37,343 nt of DNA, taken from contig JAAYQG010000151.1 in NCBI GenBank assembly GCA_012519415.1, positions 1 to 37,343 on the forward strand, in the 5' to 3' direction. Shown here piece by piece: positions 17,890 to 28,557 of the stretch. The first letter of the stretch is position 1; the number at the start of each line of letters is the position of its first letter. The notes beneath the pieces are model-generated. The model was not told the origin of the DNA and ran no database searches. It was given only the letters and a program-made list of their open reading frames with translations. The translations under genes and the position numbers were made by a program. The DNA comes from Treponema sp. GTDB lineage: Bacteria; Spirochaetota; Spirochaetia; Treponematales; Treponemataceae.

Positions 17890-18660
17890 CTACACAGCAA
17901 AAATTTCTAAGATTTTATCACGCAAAGAAGTATTGTCAAAATTCTTTACAAGAACATCAAGAGCAATATACAAAGTTGAAATTGTTTTTGAAGTAGGTTT
18001 TAGAACGATTATTCTATCAGCTAACAAAATAGCTTCTCGTATATCGTGCGTTACGCAAACAACAGTGCGAGCTTCTGTTTTGAGCAATTTTTTTAAAAGC
18101 TGCATAAGCTGTTCTTTTAGTATTATATCTTGAGATTGAAATGCTTCATCCATTAACAGCACCGGTGCTTTTATAGCGAAAGCTCGTGCAACAGAAGCTC
18201 GTTGCTTTTCACCACCGGAAAGCTTGCCAGGATATTCTTCAATTTTATCTTTCAAACCGGTAGCACACAAAAACTCGACTGCTCGTTCGTGGGCTTCTTC
18301 TTTCGACATAAAATTTTCCAAAGGCAACGTGCAGTTTTGCAACAATGAACACCAAGGTAAAAGTCTAGGTTCTTGAAACAAATATGAAACTTCTATTTTT
18401 TTCTTTTTTTTTGAAGAATCTAAAACATTATTTGAACCTATTTTTACGACTCCGGATTCTGCCTTGATAAGAGAAGCGATGCAATCCAAAAGAGTTGTTT
18501 TTCCAGCACCACTAGGCGCAAGGATGGCATTAACAGTGCCAGCCTCAAAAACAAAAGAAAAATTTTTGTATATTGATTTTTTTCCACGAGTTACAGTTAA
18601 ATTTTCAATAATTATATCTTCACAAAAATCTTGGTTTTTAGCTTGCAAAAAATTATTCAT
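17890..18660 (-). CDS. NitT/TauT/ThiZ-type ABC transporter ATP-binding protein
   Basis: Walker A APSGAGKTT, LSGGEKQRASVARAF, VLLMDEAFQSQD. Confidence 0.88.
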   Translation of the reverse strand: MNNFLQAKNQDFCEDIIIENLTVTRGKKSIYKNFSFVFEAGTVNAILAPSGAGKTTLLDCIASLIKAESGVVKIGSNNVLDSSKKKKKIEVSYLFQEPRLLPWCSLLQNCTLPLENFMSKEEAHERAVEFLCATGLKDKIEEYPGKLSGGEKQRASVARAFAIKAPVLLMDEAFQSQDIILKEQLMQLLKKLLKTEARTVVCVTHDIREAILLADRIIVLKPTSKTISTLYIALDVLVKNFDNTSLRDKILEIFAV

Positions 18661-19423
18661 GCTGAGTCTCCGGCTGCAAACGGCTTCTTAATTTTTTTGT
18701 ATAAAATCCAAAAATACTTTCGCAAATATAGCTTAACGAAACAACAGCAAATGTCCATGCAAACACATCAACTGTTTCAAGGTGAACTTTTGCTGTATAA
18801 AGAACTGTTCCGACAGAATTTTTAGGCAAACTTAAAATTTCACCAGCAACAACAACTTTCCACGTTAATCCTAAAGCACTTAACATTCCTGAAAAAAAAT
18901 ATGGTGCAACAGATGGAGCATATACAAAAAACAATTTTTGTCTTGAAGAAAAACAATAAACTTCTGCCATATCCAAAAGTTTTTTATCCGTGCTTTTAAT
19001 TCCTGTGGCAACATTTTCCGTTAACACAGGAAGAGTCATCAAAATTGATACAAAAACAGGAACGGATGAACTTTTAAACCAAAAAAGCGCAACAAGAATA
19101 AAAGATACAACCGGTGTAGCTTTTATTACAGAAAGTGGAAATTGAAAAAAAGCAGCAAAATCTTCACTTATTCCAATAATCACGCCAAAAACAGCAGAAA
19201 TACAGACAGAAATAGCAAAAGCTTTAAAAGCACGAATCAAAGTCGAAGCAACAATTTTTTGAAACTCTTCTTCCGTAATTAGTTCTGCAAGTCTAAGAAA
19301 AACTTGAAGAGGTTCTGGTAATACAAGCGGAGCAGATATTTTAACTGCAATAATATGCCATAAAGAGAAAAACAAAATTATAGAAAGACAGATTAAAACA
19401 GCTTTCCGCATTTTACGATTCAT
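18653..19423 (-). CDS. NitT/TauT/ThiX-type ABC transporter permease
   Basis: 256 aa SsuC-like: 'LVLPEPLQVFLRLAELI', 'KATPVVSFILVALFWF', 'GLTWKVVVAGEILSLPKNSVG'. Confidence 0.88.
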   Translation of the reverse strand: MNRKMRKAVLICLSIILFFSLWHIIAVKISAPLVLPEPLQVFLRLAELITEEEFQKIVASTLIRAFKAFAISVCISAVFGVIIGISEDFAAFFQFPLSVIKATPVVSFILVALFWFKSSSVPVFVSILMTLPVLTENVATGIKSTDKKLLDMAEVYCFSSRQKLFFVYAPSVAPYFFSGMLSALGLTWKVVVAGEILSLPKNSVGTVLYTAKVHLETVDVFAWTFAVVSLSYICESIFGFYTKKLRSRLQPETQHE

Positions 19424-20427
19424 TCAAAATAAAAATTATCATCCGGCAGTTTTCCGCCGACAGAAGCTGGTGCATATTTTAAGAATGTTTGCAGCAATAA
19501 TTCTATTTGCGGTTTTGCTTCTTTTGCAGGACTAAAACCGAATGCACAATTTGGAATAGCTTTTTCTGCAATTTGAGCTTTAAGCCCAAGCGTATGCTTT
19601 TCTACAAGAAGAGACGCTTCATAAGTATTCTGATTAGTCCATTTAATTGAATTTTCAGCTTCTTGCAAAAAGGAATTAACTAATGCAGGGTATTTTTTGG
19701 CAAATTCCTTTCTGACAACAATAGTTGTCATCGGAAATGTATCGGTATTAAAAAATTCGCTCCAAATAATTTGTAAATCTAAAGAACGATACACTTTTAA
19801 TTTTTCTGAACTTCTTAAAACAGCTACAGTTGCAAATGGCTCTGGCACAACAGCATAATCAACTTTGCCCGAAACAATAGCTGCAGCAAGTTCGCTTGTT
19901 GGAATGCTAAAATCTAATGTTACAGAATTTTCCCCGTTTTGATTAATTCCGCTTTTTTCAAGAATAGCTCTAAATATGTATTCTGGAGTTGCACCCTGCC
20001 CTGCTACATATACAGTTTTGCCTTTTAAATCTTCTAACGATTTTATTGTTTTATCCGTAGATACAAGATTTAACATTCCAAAACCACTTACAGCTGCTAA
20101 AATTATAGAATCAGGTTGGCTTGAATAAACTTTTGTAGCAACATTAGGAGGCAAAATGCCAATATCGAGTTCGCCTTTTAAAAGCTTTGGCAACAATACA
20201 TCGGGGCTTGCACAAACTTCATAATAAATGGAAGTGTTGTCGATTTTTGAAACATTTTCAAACAAGTATGCAAAACACATACCGCTTGGTCCATTCAACA
20301 CTGCCATATTTATAGATTCGGGTACATTATTTTTCTCTTTTGAAGCAAATCCAAAAGAAAAAGACAAAAACAAAAAAAACATTCCGCATAAAGCGCACAA
20401 CAATTTTGTAGAAAATTTATTTATCAT
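19420..20427 (-). CDS. NMT1/THI5-like ABC substrate-binding protein
   Basis: Start moved to internal ATG (MINKFSTKLLCALCGMFFLFLSFSFGFA, signal peptide); 'LKGKTVYVAGQGATPEYIFRAILEKSGI', 'AAAIVSGKVDYAVVPEPFATVAV'. Confidence 0.82.
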   Translation of the reverse strand: MINKFSTKLLCALCGMFFLFLSFSFGFASKEKNNVPESINMAVLNGPSGMCFAYLFENVSKIDNTSIYYEVCASPDVLLPKLLKGELDIGILPPNVATKVYSSQPDSIILAAVSGFGMLNLVSTDKTIKSLEDLKGKTVYVAGQGATPEYIFRAILEKSGINQNGENSVTLDFSIPTSELAAAIVSGKVDYAVVPEPFATVAVLRSSEKLKVYRSLDLQIIWSEFFNTDTFPMTTIVVRKEFAKKYPALVNSFLQEAENSIKWTNQNTYEASLLVEKHTLGLKAQIAEKAIPNCAFGFSPAKEAKPQIELLLQTFLKYAPASVGGKLPDDNFYFE

Positions 20428-20433
20428 GTTTTT

Positions 20434-20463
20434 ATTATAATCACAAACTTTTAAAAATATCAA
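20434..20463 (-). promoter_or_regulatory. Promoter directly abutting the SBP start codon (possible leaderless mRNA)
   Basis: Minus strand TTGATA - 18 bp - TATAAT - AAAAAC - ATG. Confidence 0.55.
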
Positions 20464-20594
20464 CTTGTAGCTTAAATCCAAATGCGAAACCTGTATTTTG
20501 CAGTATATACGACAGAGAATCCTCTCCTGATTTCGGTGGAAGAAGGAGAGAGGTAAAGTTAATAAATCACAATATGCATCATGTTGCAAATTCG

Positions 20595-22463
20595 TTAAAA
20601 ATTAAAACGACCTACTTCTTTGGTCAAAATTGCTATGCTTTCGAGATTTTCAACAGATTTATCTTTTGAATCAATTGCAATTTCACGAATCTTTTCTGAG
20701 CTGTTACTCATTTCGCTCATTGCAATATTAATTTGACTAGTAGCGTCTGTTAAGGCTGCCATTTCTTTTACAATTTCAGCAGCACCTGCAAGCATTTCTT
20801 TTGAGCTGTTACGTGTTTCATTTGCAATTTTATTTATTTTTTCCATTGAAGCGAGAACTTGTGTATTGCCCTCTTGTTGCTCTTCCATTGCAGAAATAAC
20901 AACGTGTTCTTGAAGCTGCACTGTTTCAGCAAGATTGTAAATGCTTGAAAAGTGATTTTGAACAAGTGTTATGCGATCAGAAACTTTTTCAATTGAAGCA
21001 TTAAGAGTTTTTAGCTCACTATTAATTGCCTTACCCTGTTGATTCGACTGTTCTGCAAGTTTTCTAATTTCGTCAGCAACAACAGAAAAGCCTTTACCAG
21101 ATTCACCTGCATGAGCTGCCTCAATCGCAGCATTCATAGCAAGCAAGTTTGTTTGAGAAGCAATAGTTTGAATAATTTTTGTTGCATCAAGCAAGGAACT
21201 TGAACCTTCAAGAATAGATTTAGATGAAGTTACAGCTTCTACAACACTATGCTGCCCTTCTTCGGCAGCTTTGCGAAGTTGACCTACAGCAACAGAGTTT
21301 TTTTCAAGAACTTCATTTACAGAACGAATATTTGCAACCATTTCATCAACAGCAGCGGTAGATTCTGCAATACTTGAAACTTGAGTATCTACATCAACGT
21401 CAAATTTACGAACAGCTTGTTCAATTTGACGAATGCTTGCACTAACTTCTTCAACGCCACTAGACTGATTTACTACAGATTCTTTAATTTGCGCTATTGT
21501 TCCTACAATTTGTGTAATTGCCACAGCTGTTGTTTGTGCACCGGAATGCAAACTTTCTGCACGCTCACTGGAATCCAAAGCTGTCTTTTTTATTGTTTGA
21601 AGTAATTCTTTTGTTGAACTAACAAGTCTATTAATTGATGTTGCAAGAAGACCATAATCATCGCGACTTTGAACAGGTTCACGTTGTATTGAAAAATCGT
21701 TTGCTGTCATTTTTTCCATAATTTTTACAACATGACTAAGACGTTTAGCTTCATGATGCGTTTCATTTATTGTAATTATAACTGAAAAAATAATGGCAAA
21801 TATTCCAACGGGAACCATTTTATATAAATAGTATTCATTTATATTTTGATAATTATCTGTTCCTATTTTTCTGCATGATAACAAAACCAAAAGAACAGTT
21901 GCAGTTATAGTCGTAAAAACCACAAGTACATGGCGCATTACAAGCCCCATCGTAATATTTTTTTTGCGTAAAGGCAGCCAGTCAAGCCAAGATTCAAAAG
22001 TCTGAAGCCAATAAACAAAAAAATATGTAGACACAAGAAATAAAGAACCTACTACACCAAACCATGCATCAAGCGGAAAATAATTAAATCCGTTCATTTT
22101 ACATGATAATTTAAGTGATAACGGCATAAATAAAGCAACAATTATTGTAAAAGCAAATTGAAGCACTGTAATTTCATTAGATCTTCTAGCAAGTCTATCA
22201 ACATTAGATTCTGAACCATCAAAAAAATCAAATGATTTTTTATAAAAAGTAGAAAGCGAAACACCTATAGATGTAGATATAATAAAAAACAAAATATAGG
22301 GTATGGAAATAGCGAGCTTTATAAGTTGATTAATCGAATAGATTTCACAAAAAGCGAAAACAAGCCAAAATAAAATTTGATACCCAATAAAACACATCAT
22401 ACTCCAAAGAGTACATCTCTTTGGAAAGGGTGGAATTGTAACAGCCAGGTTTTTCTCACTCAT
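20595..22463 (-). CDS. Methyl-accepting chemotaxis protein with multi-TM N-terminus
   Basis: About 6 hydrophobic helices in residues 1-230, HAMP-like segment, MCP signalling hairpin '[43 protein letters not shown]'. Confidence 0.9.
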   Translation of the reverse strand: MSEKNLAVTIPPFPKRCTLWSMMCFIGYQILFWLVFAFCEIYSINQLIKLAISIPYILFFIISTSIGVSLSTFYKKSFDFFDGSESNVDRLARRSNEITVLQFAFTIIVALFMPLSLKLSCKMNGFNYFPLDAWFGVVGSLFLVSTYFFVYWLQTFESWLDWLPLRKKNITMGLVMRHVLVVFTTITATVLLVLLSCRKIGTDNYQNINEYYLYKMVPVGIFAIIFSVIITINETHHEAKRLSHVVKIMEKMTANDFSIQREPVQSRDDYGLLATSINRLVSSTKELLQTIKKTALDSSERAESLHSGAQTTAVAITQIVGTIAQIKESVVNQSSGVEEVSASIRQIEQAVRKFDVDVDTQVSSIAESTAAVDEMVANIRSVNEVLEKNSVAVGQLRKAAEEGQHSVVEAVTSSKSILEGSSSLLDATKIIQTIASQTNLLAMNAAIEAAHAGESGKGFSVVADEIRKLAEQSNQQGKAINSELKTLNASIEKVSDRITLVQNHFSSIYNLAETVQLQEHVVISAMEEQQEGNTQVLASMEKINKIANETRNSSKEMLAGAAEIVKEMAALTDATSQINIAMSEMSNSSEKIREIAIDSKDKSVENLESIAILTKEVGRFNF

Positions 22464-22714
22464 GAACAGCTTCCTCTTTAGTTACTCTAAAACAGCACAA
22501 TTTTAAAACTGCTTAAAGCATTATTTGTAATTCGATAACAGAACATAAGAATTCAACTAAAAAATGACACGATAAATACATATGTCCGTTATATCAAATA
22601 TTATCGGTTGGATTATATAATGAAACATCGTAAAATTCAAGAAAAAAATATCAATACTGAAATTATTTTATCTTCTAGGAATATTACTCATTTTTACATA
22701 CGAAAACAAAAAAA

Positions 22715-22759
22715 GAGCTGCCGAATATCGTTAAATCATCACGATTATTCTTGCAGCTC
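22715..22759 (-). terminator. Intrinsic terminator of the clpC transcript
   Basis: Minus strand GAGCTGC ... GCAGCTC followed by TTTTTTTG, with inner near-complementary GAATA.TCGT pairing. Confidence 0.75.
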
Positions 22760-22799
22760 ATTAAAATATTTAAGCATTTTTGTTTAAGTTTTCTTAAAT

Positions 22800-25376
22800 C
22801 TACACTAAAAGCATTTCAAGATTTGATGCTTCTTTAGAATTTTTCTTTTTGGGCGTTTTCTTAAATGAAATATTCAAACAATCATTCTTAAAACTAACAA
22901 CAACGCACGATTTTCCAATTCCTTCGCCGGCCAGTAGTTTTATCGAAAGGGGATCTTCGATTTCACGCTGAATAAGACGGCGCATTGGACGCGCACCAAA
23001 CTGCGGGTCATAGCCATTATCAACAAGATAACTGCAAACTTCCGGTTTTACCTGCAAAGAAAGATTCTGCTCCAAAAGACGATTTTCAAGCTCACGTAGC
23101 TGAATCTGTAAAATTGCTGAAACTTCTTCTTTTGAAAGAGATGTAAACACAACAATATCATCAATTCTATTCAATAGTTCAGGACTTAAAAGCTTTTTCA
23201 ATTCTGAAATTGCATTTGTTTTAATATCTTCGTAATCAAGCAAACCGCCTTCGCCGCTAGAAAAACCGACTCGTCCGTCTGTTGTAATTTGTCTTGCGCC
23301 AGCGTTACTTGTCATAATAATTACAGTGTTTCTAAAATTAACGGAGTGTCCAAGACTATCTTTAAGTTCACCCTCTTCTAAAACTTGCAAAAGCAAATTA
23401 AATACATCCGGGTGAGCTTTTTCGATTTCATCTAAAAGAACAACAGAATAAGGATTTCTGCGCACTTTTTCAGTTAAAATACCACCGTCTTCATAACCAA
23501 CATAGCCCGGCGGAGCTCCTACCAAGCGACTTGTGTTATGTTTTTCCATATAATCGCTCATATCAATTCTAATCATAGAATCTTCTGTTCCGAATAAAAA
23601 GAGTGCAAGACTTTTTGCAAGCAATGTTTTGCCAACGCCTGTAGGACCTAAAAACACAAAAGAACCTAGTGGACGACGGACAGACGAAATGCCTGAACGA
23701 GAACGTCTTATTGCTGAGCTAATAAGTGAAACTGCTTCATTTTGACCAACTACGGTTTTGTGAAGTTCCGATTCCATATTTATAAGTCTTGTTGATTCGG
23801 AAGCTTCGATATTCTCTTGCGGAATTCCTGTCATAATCGAAAGAACATTTTTTACATCATCTGAAGTTACAACATTAGAACCGTTTGCATCTGCTGTCTG
23901 CCAATAATTTCTAACAATATCAAGTCTTTGGCGCAGCTCTCTAACTTGATCTCTTACTTCTGCTGCCCGTTCATAATTTTGGCTGTTAACAAGGTTTTGC
24001 TTTTCTTTGTTGAGATGTTCAATATTTGATTCTATATCTGCAAGTTCCGGAGGACGAATGTCAGCAGCAATTTTTCTCATAGAACCTGCTTCGTCAAGTA
24101 CATCAATTGCTTTATCGGGGAAACATCTTTCTGTAATATATCTGCGACTGTAACGAAGAATAGTATCAATTACATCATCTTTATATACAACGCCATGAAA
24201 TTCTTCGTATTTATTTTTTAAGCCTTCCAAAATTAATCGAACATCATCGTCTTTAGGTTCGTCTACCCTAACTTGCTGAAAACGGCGCACCAGTGCTGCA
24301 TCTTTTTCAAAATATTGACGGAATTCTTTTGAAGTAGTTGCACCAATACATTGAATCTCTCCGCGTGATAAAGCAGGCTTTAAAAGATTAGATGCATCCA
24401 TAGCACCTTCTGCGCCACCGGCTCCAATCAATGTATGAAGTTCATCTATAAAAAGAATTATGTTTTTATTTTCTGTTACTTCTTTCATTATGCGTTTAAA
24501 ACGCTCTTCAAATTCACCGCGATATTTTGTTCCTGCAACAACAGAAGCAAGGTCAAGAGTGAGCACTCTCTTATTACAAAGACTGCGCGGCACCTTTTCT
24601 GAAACTATGCGCTGCGCAAGTCCTTCAACAATCGCAGTTTTACCGACACCAGGTTCGCCAACCAAAACAGGATTGTTTTTTGTGCGGCGAGATAAAATTT
24701 GAATTACACGAGCAATTTCAACATCTCTTCCTATAACAGGATCAAGCTTTTCTACTCTTGCAAGCGCAGTTAAATCTCGTGAATAATTTTTGAGAATGCT
24801 ATTAGACTGAGGTCGTCCGGTTTGTGCATTTGAATTTACAGCGGAACCTACAGACATCATTTGCGGAAAACCAGGCGGTCGAGGAGTTGCTGAATAATCT
24901 GATCGACGCTCATCCCTTTCTTGAATATCAACATTTGGAGTGCGGCGCAAAACATCTACAGCTTTTCTTACGTCGTCTATTGTTATATTTGATTTTTCAA
25001 AAAAATCCGAACATGGACTTTTTTCTTCTTTTATTGCAGCTAAAAGCAAATGTTCTGTGCCTAAATATTCTTGTCGAAAACTCCTAGCTTCAATTTGAGC
25101 AACATCCAAAAGAGTTCTAAGCCGTCTTGAAGCTGGTAAATCTCCAAAAGGCATTGCTGAAGATCTAAGCGGTAAAGCTTGCTCTAAAGTTAACTGAAGT
25201 GAAAGAATATTTACTTTTAATGCTCTTAAAACAAGAACAGCTCGCCCTTCATTTTGTTTAATAATGGCAAGAAGCACATGCTCAGGCAGAAGCTGTTCGT
25301 TGCCGTTTTTTCGTCCTTCTTCTTGAGCAATTACTGTTAGAATTTTTTTTGCTCTATCTGTCAATCCTTTAAACAT
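22800..25376 (-). CDS. clpC: ATP-dependent Clp protease ATP-binding subunit ClpC
   Basis: 858 aa; N-domain 'FTDRAKK..A..EA', AAA1 [11 protein letters not shown]-like '[19 protein letters not shown]', AAA2 GPTGVGKT, '[43 protein letters not shown]'. Confidence 0.95.
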   Translation of the reverse strand: MFKGLTDRAKKILTVIAQEEGRKNGNEQLLPEHVLLAIIKQNEGRAVLVLRALKVNILSLQLTLEQALPLRSSAMPFGDLPASRRLRTLLDVAQIEARSFRQEYLGTEHLLLAAIKEEKSPCSDFFEKSNITIDDVRKAVDVLRRTPNVDIQERDERRSDYSATPRPPGFPQMMSVGSAVNSNAQTGRPQSNSILKNYSRDLTALARVEKLDPVIGRDVEIARVIQILSRRTKNNPVLVGEPGVGKTAIVEGLAQRIVSEKVPRSLCNKRVLTLDLASVVAGTKYRGEFEERFKRIMKEVTENKNIILFIDELHTLIGAGGAEGAMDASNLLKPALSRGEIQCIGATTSKEFRQYFEKDAALVRRFQQVRVDEPKDDDVRLILEGLKNKYEEFHGVVYKDDVIDTILRYSRRYITERCFPDKAIDVLDEAGSMRKIAADIRPPELADIESNIEHLNKEKQNLVNSQNYERAAEVRDQVRELRQRLDIVRNYWQTADANGSNVVTSDDVKNVLSIMTGIPQENIEASESTRLINMESELHKTVVGQNEAVSLISSAIRRSRSGISSVRRPLGSFVFLGPTGVGKTLLAKSLALFLFGTEDSMIRIDMSDYMEKHNTSRLVGAPPGYVGYEDGGILTEKVRRNPYSVVLLDEIEKAHPDVFNLLLQVLEEGELKDSLGHSVNFRNTVIIMTSNAGARQITTDGRVGFSSGEGGLLDYEDIKTNAISELKKLLSPELLNRIDDIVVFTSLSKEEVSAILQIQLRELENRLLEQNLSLQVKPEVCSYLVDNGYDPQFGARPMRRLIQREIEDPLSIKLLAGEGIGKSCVVVSFKNDCLNISFKKTPKKKNSKEASNLEMLLV

Positions 25377-25481
25377 ATTAAAACCTCAAAAATTAGAAAG
25401 ATAAAGTAACGGTAAAAATCTCTTGCAATCACACAGATCAGAGATTTTCTCAATTTTTTAAAAACAAACAGAAATCTTAAA

Positions 25482-26582
25482 TTAAAACTCCAACTGAGCA
25501 TTTGTAAGAGCTTCTTGTAAAACTAACGCACGCAATCGCTCAATTTTTTCGTCTTCAGTTGTAATATCTTGTTCAAAATTAAATGCACCATTCCGTATAA
25601 CATAAGTTAAATGAGCATTTTGAATTCTATAAAGCAAGGCCGTTAATTCATGATGTTTAATGCCTGAAACAAGCCCCAAATTAAGCCCCCACTTTATTTT
25701 TGAAACAAGATCTATCCCTTCTCTGTTTGTAACTAATCGGCCATATTTTATAGTTGCAATAGCCCGATAAATCAAATCTTTTACATAAGTTGTGCGCCCA
25801 TCTAGAAGATTCATTGCAATTCCTCGCTCATTTTCTACAAGACGAAGAACCGCAACTTCAAAACGCGCAACCTGCTCTTCTTCAGAACCTTGATATGATT
25901 GTCTGTTTTGAACAATGAAAAAAGCACCAAGCGGATTGGAAGTATCATTTGCACCCCAAAAAGCAGTAATAGCACAACCGTCCGACATTGCCGCACGAAA
26001 AAATTTTTCACAAACACCAGCTGTTACCATCGACGGCAAATGAACAACACAAGATAGTTTCATTCCGCTACCTAAATTTCTCATAAGCGAAGTAAGATAC
26101 CCAAATTCGCTGGAAGCAGCAAACTGCAAATAATTTTGCAGTTCAGTATCAAGCATTTTTGCTTCAATAAAAGCACTATCACAGTCAAAACCACTTGAAA
26201 AGCTTGAAATGCGCAAATGATCTTCGTAATTTACATAACAGGAAAGTTTTCCATCTCCTTTTATAACACCGCCTGTCCATGGCCGTGCATACATTGAATA
26301 TGGAAACATCCCTCGCTCGCTTAAAATTTTTTGCCCAAGAGAATCAAGACTTGCAGACCTTAAAGCTTGATAACTTTCTACTTTTTCAAGATGAGTAAAA
26401 GAATCAAAAATAAGCGACTGTACGCGCTCTGCATCATCGCTATTTAAATAACGCGGAAAAACAAAATCAGCAAGATTCCTTGCAAGTCTTATGCGCGTAG
26501 AAAGGATTATATCATTTTCCGGTCCCGGCACAGAATACCATGTATCTAAAGCCCGACCCTTTGAAGAAAAATTTTCACCCAT
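25482..26582 (-). CDS. mcsB: McsB-like guanidino-kinase-fold protein, active site apparently degenerate
   Basis: Adjacent to mcsA and clpC; 'NDIILSTRIRLARNLADFVFPRYL', 'VNYEDHLRISSF', 'FGYLTSLMRNLGSGMKLSCVVHLPSMV', 'KIKWGLNLGLVSGI'. Start set at MGENFSSKG. Confidence 0.85.
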   Translation of the reverse strand: MGENFSSKGRALDTWYSVPGPENDIILSTRIRLARNLADFVFPRYLNSDDAERVQSLIFDSFTHLEKVESYQALRSASLDSLGQKILSERGMFPYSMYARPWTGGVIKGDGKLSCYVNYEDHLRISSFSSGFDCDSAFIEAKMLDTELQNYLQFAASSEFGYLTSLMRNLGSGMKLSCVVHLPSMVTAGVCEKFFRAAMSDGCAITAFWGANDTSNPLGAFFIVQNRQSYQGSEEEQVARFEVAVLRLVENERGIAMNLLDGRTTYVKDLIYRAIATIKYGRLVTNREGIDLVSKIKWGLNLGLVSGIKHHELTALLYRIQNAHLTYVIRNGAFNFEQDITTEDEKIERLRALVLQEALTNAQLEF

Positions 26583-27102
26583 CAGCTTCGTCCTCTGTAT
26601 AATAAGGCTGAGCGGAGCGTGTTTCAAGTGCTTTTAAGCAATCTCTATAAACAGCTGCTTTTTCATAATCTTCTATAGCAACAGCTTGCGCCAATTTTTC
26701 TTGATACATTATTCTGTCTGTAAGAACCGAACGGAAATGAGCTAGTTTTTTCGGTAATTCACCTTGATAAGTGCCTTCAATACCGTGATTTTTTAAAATA
26801 CTGAATATTTCACTTTTAAAAACCGTATAACATTCGGGACAACCCGTTGATTTCATACGGCGCAAATCAGCAAGAGTTTTTCCGCAAACAGGACAAGATA
26901 ATGAATGCTGATTTGTAATGCTGGCATCTTGCAAAAGCCCTGAAAGAAGATTATTAAATGCAGCTTCAACATTTGTTCCTGCGACATTTACTCCTCTTTC
27001 TTCTGCGCATTCGAGACAAAGATGAAGTTCAACAGTTCTTGTAGCAGAAACTTGCTGAACAAATAGAACTGCTTTTCGTATGCCACATATATCACATTTC
27101 AT
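26575..27102 (-). CDS. mcsA: McsA-like zinc-finger / UVR-motif protein
   Basis: CxxC pairs (CDICG, CLEC, CPVC, CPEC) and C-terminal UVR motif 'YQEKLAQAVAIEDYEKAAVYRDCLKALE'. Confidence 0.88.
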   Translation of the reverse strand: MKCDICGIRKAVLFVQQVSATRTVELHLCLECAEERGVNVAGTNVEAAFNNLLSGLLQDASITNQHSLSCPVCGKTLADLRRMKSTGCPECYTVFKSEIFSILKNHGIEGTYQGELPKKLAHFRSVLTDRIMYQEKLAQAVAIEDYEKAAVYRDCLKALETRSAQPYYTEDEADG

Positions 27103-27186
27103 AAGAACCTCTACCCTCTCTTATTTATATATTACTAAATCGTTGAAGCAAAGTGAAGATAAAAACTGCATAACAAATTCCATTTT

Positions 27187-28557
27187 CTAAATTTTACGAA
27201 GGCTCTCGAGCGGTTTTTCACCTGTAGCTTTATAAGCTGGAACAAGTGAAACAACAGTTGAAAGCAACAATGTTATCGCTGAAATTGCAAATACTTCAAC
27301 AAACGGAACTGTTATGGGAATGTTTGCTAAATAAAACTCAGGATTCAAAAGATTTATTGAAACAAAATTATCAATGTATGAATCATTCCCAATATGACTG
27401 ACAGTATATCCTATATGAGCAAATATGTTTACTGTTTTTTCAATAAATCTAATAATTTCATTTGATTTTATTGCGCAAAGAATACCTAAAGGAACACCTA
27501 AAATTACGCCTCCTAAACCTGTTAAAAAACCTGTCATTACAAAAGCAAGCTGAAGCTTTGATGGAGAAGCACCAATCGCTTTTAGAATAGCTATTTCTTT
27601 GCGTTTTTCCATTGTAAGCATTATTAATGCTGAAGAAACGTTAACAGACGCAACAAGCACAATTAGAAACATTATAAAAAGCAACATCATTTTTGTTGTA
27701 TTAAATGTTTCATAAGTAGAATAATTTAGTTCTTTCCAATTATAAACGCCAAAGCCCGAATCTGCAATTTCTTGACATTGTTCTTGTATTTCGTAAAGAT
27801 TTTTAGAAAATGCATCGTTGGTTTTAATTCCTATAAGCATTCTAGAAACGTTTGAAGATAAAAATTCAAAACCTGATTCTAACGGCACAAACACCCAAAG
27901 TGCATCAAGTTCTTGGTAACCGGAAGAAATAATACCGCACACTGTAAATGAAGCTGTTTTCGGTACTGTTTTTCCGTTTGGCAATGTTCGCATTGTAATA
28001 AGACGCAAAGTATCACCTACAGCAAGTCCTGTTTTTTCTGCAAGTGCACTGCCGATTATTGTGCTTTTTTCACTTTCAAATGCGAGAACTCCATCTTTTA
28101 CTTCAAACAAATTTCTAAAAGATTCATTTTCATCAAAAAGTGTCGTTTCTACAGCCCGAATAGTTGCACCACTTCGTTCTTTTTTACCTGCTGCAAGTGC
28201 CATACCTGTGCGTTCAATGAAAGTTCCTTCAACGCCGTCGACTTCATCTATTTTATTTGCAAGATTTTTGAGCTGATTTATGTTTTCAGTTGTATTGGGT
28301 TGTGCTTTATATTGAATTGATTGTAAATGAAAAGTTGAAAGTTCAATAATTCTTTCGGTCATTCCTTTTATCATACTGTCTGAAAAAACCATTACAACAA
28401 TAAGTGGAACAAGACTTAATGATACACAAATCATTGCTGCAAAAACATTTTTTTTTGCGGGGCTTTTGTTGGCAAAAGAATTATCTGAAAATGCAGCTTC
28501 AGGCTTAGAGGGAAACATAAATCTAAGTGCCAAATGCAAAGATGTAAAAATTGTCAT
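27187..28557 (-). CDS. LolC/LolE-type (FtsX-domain) ABC permease
   Basis: 456 aa; N-terminal TM, large extracytoplasmic domain, three C-terminal TMs with 'VSSALIMLTMEKRKEIAILKAIGASPSKLQLAFVMTGFLTG'. Confidence 0.85.
   Translation of the reverse strand: MTIFTSLHLALRFMFPSKPEAAFSDNSFANKSPAKKNVFAAMICVSLSLVPLIVVMVFSDSMIKGMTERIIELSTFHLQSIQYKAQPNTTENINQLKNLANKIDEVDGVEGTFIERTGMALAAGKKERSGATIRAVETTLFDENESFRNLFEVKDGVLAFESEKSTIIGSALAEKTGLAVGDTLRLITMRTLPNGKTVPKTASFTVCGIISSGYQELDALWVFVPLESGFEFLSSNVSRMLIGIKTNDAFSKNLYEIQEQCQEIADSGFGVYNWKELNYSTYETFNTTKMMLLFIMFLIVLVASVNVSSALIMLTMEKRKEIAILKAIGASPSKLQLAFVMTGFLTGLGGVILGVPLGILCAIKSNEIIRFIEKTVNIFAHIGYTVSHIGNDSYIDNFVSINLLNPEFYLANIPITVPFVEVFAISAITLLLSTVVSLVPAYKATGEKPLESLRKI

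Noticed and set aside
17649-17900. 83-aa minus-strand ORF between the NitT-type ATPase and FecCD
   Set aside because: No RBS, overlaps the end of the ATPase gene and has no recognisable fold; treated as intergenic or repeat remnant.
20428-20590. TPP riboswitch upstream of the THI5/NMT1-like SBP
   Set aside because: No CUGAGA / ACCUGAUCUGGAUAAUGCCAGCG-like core; the promoter abuts the ATG, leaving no room for a leader.
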